Shown one piece after another: positions 1 through 8,785 of a DNA stretch of 44,834 bases. Numbering within the stretch: position 1 is the stretch's first letter; every line of letters begins with the position of its first letter. Made by a program: the position numbers and the translations under genes. Under the pieces are notes generated by a model. It worked only from the letters and a program-made list of their open reading frames with translations. It ran no database searches and had not been told where the DNA came from. Source of the DNA: Pleurostoma richardsiae (Eukaryota; Ascomycota; Sordariomycetes; Calosphaeriales; Pleurostomataceae); contig JANBVO010000088.1 of assembly GCA_030052745.1 (NCBI GenBank), positions 1 through 44,834 on the forward strand, in the 5' to 3' direction.

Positions 1-318
1 TCTCCGATCTCCTTGAAGCGGTCGGCCCACTTGGCGATCTTGGCCAAGACGTCCCGGACGCTGACCGTCGCGCCGTTCTTCCGCCGGAGCCGCCATGCTC
101 TGGCGGCGCATTGATTTCGGGCTTCGACGGTGATCCGTAGAACCTCCGAGGCAACTTCTCGCTTTTCGACGTGATCGAAGTCGATATCGGACCGCAGGTC
201 TTGGTCGAGATGGGCTACGGCGGCCGCCCAGAGATCGTCACTGTACGGCGAGATTAATAGCAGAGCGCATGGCGAAGAGAATCACCTACACGCTGGGTCT
301 TAGAGGTGCGACATCCAT
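1..318 (-). CDS. N-terminal part of a STAND/NLR-like (NACHT-type) protein, partial at left edge
   Basis: Minus-strand coding that runs off the left edge. A 29-nt first exon (318-290, ATG at 318) ends in phase 2. A 49-nt intron (289-241; donor GTAGGT, branch-like CTATTAAT, acceptor TACAG) follows, and the frame then stays open from 240 to 1. The spliced protein begins MDVAPLRPSVDDLWAAAV and contains RVLAKI-type helical sequence such as VRDVLAKIAKWADRFKEIG. This resembles the helical N-terminal region found before NACHT domains in fungal ankyrin/WD STAND proteins (LW..A.. start, K-K/R-N-G, then KI.KW.D.FK..GD). No NTPase motif lies in the window, so the NACHT assignment is inferred from this N-terminal pattern only. 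It could be another protein sharing that domain. Confidence 0.55.
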
Positions 319-1970
319 GCTAGACTTGGTTGAGAGGAGAGTGAGGCATGATCAAGTGTGCTGAGGGACGTGAGGCTCAGTCAAGTTAGGAGGCTTTTGA
401 CGACGGGCGGAGAATGCCTAACGAAGTGCCTTACGCCAACCAATCCATGCCCAGCCACGTTTAGCCTGATTCGTGGACATAACGCCGTACGTCTGCCTTT
501 TGTTTACTTTAATACGGAATTCTTAGCAACGCCGTCGCATTGGAAGAGTGAGGATCATCATGTTAGCCATCGTCGTCGTCAGTCTGCAGAGAATGTGGCC
601 GTATAGGCGCTTGATTGCTCGCAGAGGCAATCAGCACGGGCCAGCGACAGCAGCAATAGAGCGCGCCACGGGAGCTACGCGAAAGAGCATTTCCCTTGCT
701 TGTTGTGGTTTGTGCTTGCACCTTGCAGGGCCGTCCGCTCCTCGACCGCTAAGACGTTGAATTTACTCCAGGTTTTCGATGAGCCTAGTCACCTGTATCT
801 CCGAAATTTAATACCGTCCCTTAAACCTTTTTATTAAATGCTTCTCAGTCGCTATTGCTCTGAGAGACCGTGAAGTGGTACCAGCAGGCAGGATTGGACA
901 GACAGACATACAGAATTTATTCCGCCCGGAGGCGCTAAGCCTAGAGGTCACTAGTGTACATTTATTGCGTAATACAGTTCTTCCGGTTCCGCTTTTATCT
1001 CCTTCAAGCCCCTGTGTTACACGTCGGTTTATCCCTTCATACAGGCATTCAGCATCTGTCCCTCTTAGAAGTCGTCTTCTAAGTGTTCGGTGTCCTATGG
1101 CTGGCGACCAAAGCTAGGTCTGGTGCTAGAACAGTTGTTTGCGATGTGGTGGATCGTTTTGGTAGTGCCCCCTACTGGGCTTGGCTTCGGCGTCCATCTT
1201 CTCTGTCGAGTCTTCCCGTGGCGATGGCATACTTTATCGTTGCTCGGACTGCAGGATTGGACGCACGTGATGCTTGGCAGCCTGCTTCGGCATATAAGTT
1301 AATCCGTGGAGATCATCTGCCTGCAATCAGAGTTCAGTGGCCGGGCTCTCGCTCCTTGATCTCTGGTAGACAACCTCCAGTCCCTATCTCACCAATTCTG
1401 AATGTCTTCCCTTTCGCCCTACTGCCTTCAAGGAATCGCCTGGGGAAAAGTTCGACATTCTCCCTTTAATGTTTCAGGTATTCACTCCTAAATCTCGCGG
1501 CACTACTAACCTATCTTAGAAAACTCTATAGCGGCCATCGACGTCACGGTAACAACAATACATCAATTATCATAGGCCAATCTCCCGGCAATAAGCACGA
1601 TGATTCATTCTTCTTCATCAACCAGATTCCTCCAGTAGCGACTGGTGTTCTTCGCCAAGCGTGCTCATAGTCTATCGAATCACGATCTACAGAGGGAACA
1701 GATTTGCCCAGCTCCGCACCTAGAACATGGTCGACGTGAACACGATCGGTACGCTGGATAGGTGATCAAACCTCACGATTTCGCTACGCACCGACCGAGA
1801 CGTATTCGACCTAGCGAAAGAGCCGACCATAAGATAATAGTCGTGCAGTACATACTCCTCCATTCACGCCCGACTCTCAAACGGCAATCACCTCCGCCAC
1901 AACTAAGGCGGGGTTCTCCGATTGCGTCTCAAAACCATCTCTACGCATCCGTGACTAACCCAGCAAGTGA
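319..1970. other. Gene-poor stretch, nothing recognised
   Basis: About 1.65 kb with only short overlapping ORFs (longest 128 codons, 1083-1469). None has a recognisable motif or a convincing splice extension. No repeat or RNA gene seen. It probably holds the promoter of the minus-strand gene that starts at 318. Confidence 0.4.
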
Positions 1971-2576
1971 CTATCCAGCCATACGGCCTATCACGGAGCC
2001 GGCAAACGCAATCGCGGCAACTCCGATGGGACCGCATAATAACGTCGCGGCGATAGAGGTTCCAAATATCCATCCCAACATGTCCCCACTTTGACCCATC
2101 GTCTCCTTGAACAATCCCTTACCAGACTCGGCTCCATTAATATCCTCCTTGTAGTATCTTATCAACAGCTTGCTATCGTTGAACACCATCGTTCCGAAGC
2201 TCGAAATGCCATGGGCACGTAGAATCTTGGAAACATGGCCGATCGTGGCAGCACCTTGGACTGACTTGTTTAAGGAGACACTAGCGACTCTGTCGACGAG
2301 AAGCTTGCCAGTCGGAGTCGTGTAAAGACTGCCTACCCCTTTCTGGACAAAAGTTGTTGCCTGTCGTGCATATTTTCCCTTGAGAATTTCGTCCAGAACA
2401 GCCTCCTGTATGAGGGTAGCAACATTGACATCTGTTGGAGGCTTGTTCTTGTCGAGCATTTGCTGAAAGTCACGAGGGCCATCCTCGAAATAGCTGTACC
2501 CTCTGGGCGTCGAGTTCGGTGCCAAGTCCATCGTTGGCGGGACCTGCGAATAGACATTTAGCAGTTTGAGTGACAT
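1971..2576 (-). CDS. Hypothetical 201-aa protein with glycine-rich hydrophobic C-terminal tail
   Basis: Single-exon ORF with a clear ATG at 2576 and stop at 1971. Family not recognised. Residues 1-160 are soluble-looking and mixed in charge. The last ~38 residues are hydrophobic and rich in glycine and alanine (for example GTSIAATLLCGPIGVAAIAF, then GSVIGRMAG), with several GxxxG-type spacings. This suggests a membrane-inserting hairpin or glycine-zipper tail at the very C terminus. No signal peptide is evident, so insertion would be tail-anchored or post-translational. The nearest candidate neighbour gene is more than 700 bp away. Coding potential is supported by length, composition and absence of competing long frames. 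The function is unknown. Confidence 0.6.
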   Translation of the reverse strand: MSLKLLNVYSQVPPTMDLAPNSTPRGYSYFEDGPRDFQQMLDKNKPPTDVNVATLIQEAVLDEILKGKYARQATTFVQKGVGSLYTTPTGKLLVDRVASVSLNKSVQGAATIGHVSKILRAHGISSFGTMVFNDSKLLIRYYKEDINGAESGKGLFKETMGQSGDMLGWIFGTSIAATLLCGPIGVAAIAFAGSVIGRMAG

Positions 2577-3277
2577 CGTTTCAGTCCATCCTTTCTTAAC
2601 TTACTGCTGATTATGCTCTAGATCGAATAATGCGTCGGAAGCTGAGGTTTAGTGCTATTGTGAAGACAGCTATTCATGGTGTTGGGCAAGTAGCTCTGTT
2701 GGGCTTCTTTGGCCTTACTCCCATAGTCGTAATTTCTGAGCTAGATTAATCAATACCTGCTCCAAAGGCGGTGAGCTATTACTTAGCTGGATAACCATGG
2801 TTATTGAGCTCCATTAGCCTTCAGTAAGAAAGGCAGTGGGCTAACTCAGCCTCCTTACTATGGTAACTGAGCCGGATCGATCAGTACTTCTACCCTCGAC
2901 AAAAGCCACTTTATTCTGAAACTTGTTTGTCTACAATCCTCATTTGCACATTAACCATTTAACTGACCCTGCTTCGTCTCGAACATTGCTAAATTCTCGT
3001 TCACCCGTATAGCATTCCTGATGCAAAGTAGGAGTTAGGACTCCCCGAGTCTATGCAGTAGAACTTTGAAGATACAGATCTGTGCCTTTCTGAATTAATC
3101 CCTCGTAATTTTCTTATCCCGTCCTACAATTCATCCTCTCGGGATCTCTTCCTGTCCATGAACATGACAGATCTTGGGGCTGGATGTCTGCCACAGAAAG
3201 ACAGTTGCCTTCAAGAGAGCCTTCAACCGTGTCCATATATGTTTTTTTCTCATACACCTCAGAATAAATGACACCGT
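2577..3277. other. Intergenic, nothing recognised
   Basis: About 700 bp, visibly AT-richer than its surroundings, with only short ORFs. It would contain the promoter of the minus-strand gene starting at 2576. No repeat or RNA gene seen. Confidence 0.4.
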
Positions 3278-4037
3278 CTACAGTATAAGCTCATAGCATT
3301 TAGACTCTCCTTTCAGAGTGTAGTGCCGCCCCATGTACTGCTCCAGATGGATGTTACCGCTGCATAACCTGAGGCCACCGGCGGGACTGTGAGCTGTATC
3401 ACAAAGTCCCATTACTGCTCCTCCAGCCAGACCCCTTGGCTCCATGTCAGCGTCCACGGCATAGTCGCAGGCAAAACAGCCCGATACGGTGAAAATAGCT
3501 TGCCCCATATGATACGACCGCTGGCTTTCGTACATCCCAGCAAGAAGTCAAACGAATCGTAGGGTGACAAAAAGGAAGGGAGACATAGGGTCACCAGAGG
3601 GTCTGCCGAAAGCATCAAAGCCGACTGCCACGGGAGGTCCATAGACTGCAGATATTTCTGAAAAGCCAAGACGCGTCGAGCTTATTTACGACGTCCATAT
3701 CTCTATCGATACCTTTCGAAGTCATCGCCTTGTTGATTGCTCGTCTGCTTAACATGGTAGGGAGCTGCAGGCGGCGGTTGTTCCGGGACTGTCGGCGAGA
3801 TGATGGAATGGTGAAGCGACCGCGTCGGGCGAAAAGATGCGTTTGACTAGGCTGACGACGGATGTGTGCGGCAGGTATGTGACTCAGTTCGGAGGATGTG
3901 CAGAGCAAATGGGTAGAATGTAGACCTCCTGTAGGTCCAGATGTGCCGATGCCTATGCCTCCTTGGTACTCTCCCGAGGCAAAGGACATAACCAGGCCAA
4001 CAGGTCCCAGGGCGGCGGCTGGCTCCGGCACAGACAT
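3278..4037 (-). CDS. Possible multi-exon minus-strand gene, unrecognised
   Basis: Three overlapping minus-strand open frames (4067-3615, 3669-3412, 3535-3278) follow one another in different frames, as expected if short introns separate exons. A plausible start is the ATG at 4037, which gives MSVPEPAAALGPVGL followed by a glycine-rich stretch. I could not settle the introns and recognise no domain. This could be noncoding sequence with chance ORFs. Confidence 0.22.
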
Positions 4038-5564
4038 GGCGTGATACGAAAGGCGTATGTGAGTCAAGAGACAACTAGTCGTGTGACAGGCAATCGTAGA
4101 GTAAGCGGAGAAATAGAAATAAAAAGAGCACTGATGAGGTGTATCTATGAAAGGGATGGTTAAAGTCGGACGGAAGAGGACGGAACGAATGCTCGCGTGT
4201 TGTTGGAGAAGTGAGTTGGGAAAAGGAAGAAGATCAAGGGAACGACACTAGAAAATCACGGGGGAACCGAGGAATTTATCAATTCAAGCTCGAACATTTC
4301 ACGATCCCGGTTTTGGGAAACCGGGAAACGGGAAACGGGTTGTTGGCGATGTGCATCTGCCCCACATCCGGGAGCCGGGTCGGCGCTCCACCCGGAGACG
4401 GGATCGGAGGCGCCGGGCATTGCAACGGCGTTGTGGTACTTCAGATCGCTGTTGACGCTGCCGAGCTTTTAGTGGGGGTCGGGACACCGAGCTGGGTGGG
4501 TCCGACGAGGGGCACTGTCTGATTGGTAGCCAGATTTACCAAGGATAAAAAGGATATCCCTCGATTTCGGCCCAGTCTCGTACCGCAAACAGCTCTTGCG
4601 AGAGAGGGCAGATGTCACTAGCAAGTCTTCCAGGGAAGCTTCCGCGTGTGTAGGATAGGACTGAAGTGAAATTGTAGTACGTTAATGACGGTCTGCAGCC
4701 AGCTGCTCAGAAATAGGAGCACCACTTGACTTAGGTGCGCGGGGTCGGTGAGCATGGTCACTGTGTCCAGACCAGTCACAGAGGCTCAAATGCAGGACTG
4801 GCGGCTAGTCAAACACAGGCGGATGCATGTGCTGCTATTCTGGTCTACAGAACTGGAAGCCGGCGCTTATGGACATGCACTGCTGCTCCGTGAGCCGACT
4901 AATTTGTCAGAGGGGCCTGGCAGCGCCGTAGTGCGATTCCGTAGGACGATCTGTCGCGTGCCTTTGACCACTGATTCCCTCTCAAGATCCCAAGTCTAAA
5001 AACGTACTAGAATCGAGGCCGGCCGTCAATCTGGCCCATGCAGCCCGTCGTCTACATTTCGAATCCGATTGGCCCTTTCGGCTGACTTAGGGTCGCAAAT
5101 GACACTGTTGCTTGTACTGTACGGACTCAAGAGCGCCCAGCACAATTAGGGCAGATTGCTAACCCATTTGGCGGGTTACTGCGTGTACACACCGTGCGAC
5201 TTCGACTGACAAAGTCTCTGCCCCTCCAAATCATTCGGCCCTGGTCTCATCCAGTCTCGCTATACAAGAACCAGAGCAGCTTTTAGCCCTAGCAGTACTT
5301 TTCCGGTACTGTCTTGGTACATGAAACTTGGCGACTGTACACTGAGAGCCAATTATGGCTGATAGAGTATGACTCGAACGGGAGGATTTACAATGACACC
5401 TTGTCATCCAAAAGTCCTAGTTCTCAACTGGCGGTCTCTTTGCTGTCTACTGCATGTAGACCTGGAAAACACCGGTCATCACTGCTTGTCCACATCCTGG
5501 CTGTGATACGTATCCCCGCTTTGGCAACACATCAGCCGATGGCATGTGCACTGTATTTGACTTT
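4038..5564. other. Intergenic stretch with a short GGGAAAC repeat
   Basis: About 1.5 kb without a convincing gene. A short run of GGGAAAC-like heptamers (about 3 to 4 units) lies at 4312-4339. Plus-strand ORFs near 5314-5861 overlap the zinc-finger gene on the other strand and look like shadows. Confidence 0.35.
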
Positions 5565-6072
5565 TCAGCCCCCCAACTTCCTGACACGTTTGACAGCCCC
5601 GTGCACCTCCTTCTTATGGCGAATCACACTGTCCCCGCGCGCGAGGACCGCGGAGCACTCATCGCACTGGGCACCCATGTGGGGGTACCTGGTGCTCTCC
5701 GCCCATGCTTTGTGGTAGTACCAAACGTGACGGCTCTTTTCCTTCCCATTCCGAGCGTCAGCCCAACTGCAGTCCTCTTTGGGACAGCGCCGGTGAGTGA
5801 CGGCATGTTTCCTGGGACAATAGTTAAGCAACACGGGTCGCTGGGTGGGCGAGAAAAGTAGCTCACTTCATCTCATTGGTGTCGGGTTCTTGATGTTCAC
5901 AGCCCTTCCACGTGCACCGTACGCGGGCTCTAGATCTCCTTCCGACCAAGAGAGGTCCTGCGGGGATGGGGAAACCCGCATCTACCGCTCTTCCACACTC
6001 GACACGATCACATGCCGTTCGGTCCACGGTCTCGACGGCATCGATTATGCCTGAGAAAGGCGGCAAGAACAT
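5565..6072 (-). CDS. Three-finger C2H2 zinc-finger protein, C-terminal part
   Basis: Two exons on the minus strand: 6072-5867 and 5811-5565, joined across a 55-nt intron (5866-5812; donor GTGAGC, branch-like TTAAC, acceptor CCCAG). Splicing restores the histidine pair of finger 1. Finger 1 is C-x4-C-x12-H-x3-H (CTWKGC...HAVTH). Finger 2 is C-x4-C-x13-H-x4-H (CPKEDC...HVWYYH). Finger 3 is C-x2-C-x12-H-x4-H (CDEC...HKKEVH). The spacing fits a nucleic-acid-binding fungal C2H2 factor, presumably nuclear. The frame is also open directly upstream, but an in-frame TGA at 6084-6082 separates it from an acidic/serine-rich ORF. Translation may start at the ATG at 6072, or the gene may be a nonsense-broken longer factor. 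Confidence 0.72.
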
Positions 6073-6081
6073 GTCAGCACC

Positions 6082-6438
6082 TCAAGGTTGCTGCATGGGC
6101 GCGTCGTAGGCCGAAATGTCGCTTGAGACGTAGCGTTGGGTCAGCAGTGCTGGATCGATCGTTGCGTCAACCCCCCAGCCGCCAGCAAGTGCATCCATCG
6201 ACGAAGTCGGATTGGACATGGTAAGGTCTGAATTAGAGGCGATCCATTCTTCAGAGGAACTAATCTCGGCAAGGGTTAGATTAGCCTCATCATCGTAAGC
6301 AAAAGCCCGACTTGGAGAATACGCCATAGCCAAACGGGGGGTGGGCAGCTGGAGGTTCTCACAAGTCTTGAAGGAGGATTGCTGCGGATGAGAATGAAAA
6401 ACGAAGGACCAAGAGGGAAGACCAGACCTCAAATACAT
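6082..6438 (-). CDS. Upstream ORF, likely N-terminal half of the zinc-finger gene
   Basis: Minus-strand ORF in the same reading frame as the three-finger ORF just downstream, from which it is separated only by TGA (6084-6082) and three codons. Starts could be ATG 6438 or, more plausibly, ATG 6327 (MAYSPSRAF). The product is rich in Ser, Ala and acidic residues and ends in TIDPALLTQRY..., a Pro/Leu pattern often seen before the fingers of fungal C2H2 factors. I found no canonical intron that removes the TGA and keeps the frame, although a good branch-point/acceptor pair (GCTGAC...TTTCTCAG) lies just after it. It is either a real short gene or the front of a gene broken by a nonsense codon. Confidence 0.45.
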   Translation of the reverse strand: MYLRSGLPSWSFVFHSHPQQSSFKTCENLQLPTPRLAMAYSPSRAFAYDDEANLTLAEISSSEEWIASNSDLTMSNPTSSMDALAGGWGVDATIDPALLTQRYVSSDISAYDAPMQQP

Positions 6439-6762
6439 CGTGAGGCGGCGTTACGGAGAGGGGTCCTAGCTGGAGAAAGATCCTCGGGGCGCTGTTAGAG
6501 CTTGGTAATGCATCATTGGTCACATAGTGTATGCGATACGTGGCAGAAGCATGCGTCTTTGCATCACGATATGGCCTAATCAGATGTGTGTGGCCACCCG
6601 ACGCGATACGGAATTAAGAGCTCATCGTCTCCCCCTCCCTTAGCGCTCATTTTAATGCGAAAGGAATCCCCTCGGTCACACTAGGCCGGATATGTCGGCA
6701 AAATTGACTCTGCCCATCATCTCAGAATGGCCGCAGCCGCAAAGGAGGCAGCACTGACTTAG

Positions 6763-8181
6763 ATTCGCGGAGCGGACCTCAAACACTTCGTGGTGCAGTC
6801 AGTACTGCTAAGCTTGATCGACCCTGTTCGAGGGGAACCGACGAGAACCTCACTAGACGACAACCCCGATGGCGACATTTCTGGCGGGCAGCAGCTCAAG
6901 CAAAAGTTCCTCGACTCATTCGCTCTCATCTGTTCAACGTCGAGTGAGGGCGCGAAAACAGCCTCGGCTGTCTGCTTGGAGCAACATGCCCCAGCTGGCG
7001 CCATACTGCGCGTGGCCCGCAACTGCGGCTTGACGTCGCAGGACCTGGCCGGCCTTGAAAAGGTGTTGCAAATACTTCGAGTGGTTGCCAGAAAGGGTAC
7101 GTACTTTATTCGAAATCCTCTGAAGGTTGCTAACGCAGCTTGCGATGCAGAAAAGTCATCGACGCAAGCCGAGCCCGAGATTCTCCGCATGGTTGTCGAA
7201 TTGGACAGAGGCCGGATCTTATCACTTTCCAAGAAGGTTGAGAAGCGCGGGATTCGAAACTTTCTACAGCAGGCGCACTCTATGCTTCTTGCCGGTCAGG
7301 TGAAACCAGAGACGTGGGCAAAGCCCGGGCTCAGACTTTGGCTGGAGAGTTGCCCTTTCACGGCCGCATCTCTCCAGACTTGGAGTCCCGCAACTATGGC
7401 CATGCTCATCGACTGGGCGTCGCAGGCCAGATGGCTCTATTCTGAGCAGTTGCAAATGCTGCTCAGACTTGATAGTACGCAAAAGCCGCCCTGGCTGGAC
7501 GGTCTGCACAAAATCGCTCGCTATCACAACGCCGTCAAGTCCATGATAAAGCTTGCAGCAAAGCAGCCCGAAATCTTAGCGAGTGCTCGCATTAAAGAGG
7601 TCAAGGCTCCCAATCCACGTCCATTCTCTCTCTCCAACGAGAAAGCTCCCCTTCTAGCAGCTGTCAAGTACCTTGTCAGAGAAGATTCAGGGCGGGCAAT
7701 GGAGCAGCTGGAGGGACACTTGGACACGCAAGATGTTGAAGCGCAGCTGCGTAGGGCATCCCGCTTGAAACTGACGCTCCATGCTGAAATGCAAATCGTC
7801 GTTTTTTACGAAGGTAATCCCAGGCTGGTTCCCCGGATGCCGTTCATCGGGACGAGCAAGAAGGCCTGCTTTCTCTGCCACGAATATCTGCTCCAGCATC
7901 CACTCAGACTCCAGGTTTCGGCTTGTCACCAGAAGATTTACCCGTCATGGATGCCACCACCGTACTACCCAATTCCTGGACGGTTCAAAAGCACACCATT
8001 TGTGAAGCTCAGTAAAAACATTGAGAAATTGACAAAGCGGGAGCTCAAGACAGCGCTGACTGCTCCCCGGCGGCCGAGGAATCAAGATTCCACTGCCGGG
8101 CCCTCCTTGACGATAACGGCAACAGTATCTGTCGCGGAGAGCGCGGGAGCGTACGAGCAGGACCGGGATAGAATAGAATAA
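6763..8181 (+). CDS. OTT_1508-like nucleic-acid deaminase superfamily protein, 5' end unresolved
   Basis: Long open frame from 6763 to the stop at 8181. A 54-nt intron at 7097-7150 (donor GTACGT, branch GCTAACG, acceptor GATGCAG) keeps the frame, so both spliced and unspliced forms read through. The C-terminal third carries the zinc-binding deaminase signature: HAEMQ at ~7780 (His ligand and catalytic Glu), then PFIGTSKKACFLCHEYL with the C-x2-C pair at 7867-7878, then CHQKIYPSWMPP. That layout matches the fungal OTT_1508-like deaminase family. The N-terminal region is helical. No in-frame ATG precedes the conserved part, and the frame is closed by TAG at 6760-6762, which could be a splice acceptor (CTGACTTAG) for an upstream first exon. 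The substrate is unknown. The dynamin-type gene follows on the same strand after about 600 bp. Confidence 0.78.
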   Translation: MRGADLKHFVVQSVLLSLIDPVRGEPTRTSLDDNPDGDISGGQQLKQKFLDSFALICSTSSEGAKTASAVCLEQHAPAGAILRVARNCGLTSQDLAGLEKVLQILRVVARKGTYFIRNPLKVANAACDAEKSSTQAEPEILRMVVELDRGRILSLSKKVEKRGIRNFLQQAHSMLLAGQVKPETWAKPGLRLWLESCPFTAASLQTWSPATMAMLIDWASQARWLYSEQLQMLLRLDSTQKPPWLDGLHKIARYHNAVKSMIKLAAKQPEILASARIKEVKAPNPRPFSLSNEKAPLLAAVKYLVREDSGRAMEQLEGHLDTQDVEAQLRRASRLKLTLHAEMQIVVFYEGNPRLVPRMPFIGTSKKACFLCHEYLLQHPLRLQVSACHQKIYPSWMPPPYYPIPGRFKSTPFVKLSKNIEKLTKRELKTALTAPRRPRNQDSTAGPSLTITATVSVAESAGAYEQDRDRIE

Positions 8182-8785
8182 GCCATAGGAGTAACAAAGG
8201 GAACGTAACGAGCGTATGTTCAGAGCTTCACGACAGCCGGCGAAAGTATAGTTCACCTTCAAAGATGGCAGCCTGTCAGGGAATTTGGAGTGAAACGCGA
8301 GTGCAGAGCTTTGACGAGCAGGGTTGCAGTACGCAGAAAGTCGTTTTCGATCGTGATCTGTTGATTCAGAGTATCCGGCATGGCGATAGAGTGCAATACA
8401 ATGTCACGAGTACACCAAACACGCCCATACAGGTCTTTTCAAGTTCATGTTGCATCTTCGCCCCTCTCGCCCCCAACAAACCACGGCAAGATTGGGACCG
8501 GGTTTCCCGGATGGCCTGTCGAGGACCCGAGTCGACACACCAACAGCCAGCTGATGGGCAGCAGCATTACCAAATCTCCTCCGCCACCTGGCAGATCTAG
8601 ACCTCATTGGTGTAGTTGGTCATCTCTGGGTCGACAGAAGTGCAAAGACGCTGCAATGCCTCGGTGCCCAACCCTGCGGGTGGCCTTCCACATCATGTCG
8701 TCATGGCGGGTGCCTCCCAGGCGAGGTTAGGAATTCGAAGCTCGATCCCCTTTCCCCCATCTCTGAGATTATTAGAACCGTATCG
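8182..8785. other. Intergenic between deaminase and dynamin genes
   Basis: About 600 bp with short ORFs only and no recognisable domain. It presumably holds the deaminase 3' end and the dynamin promoter. Confidence 0.4.

Noticed and set aside
7264-8262. Minus-strand ORFs opposite the deaminase gene
   Set aside because: Antisense of a frame carrying the full HAE and C-x2-C zinc-binding signature.
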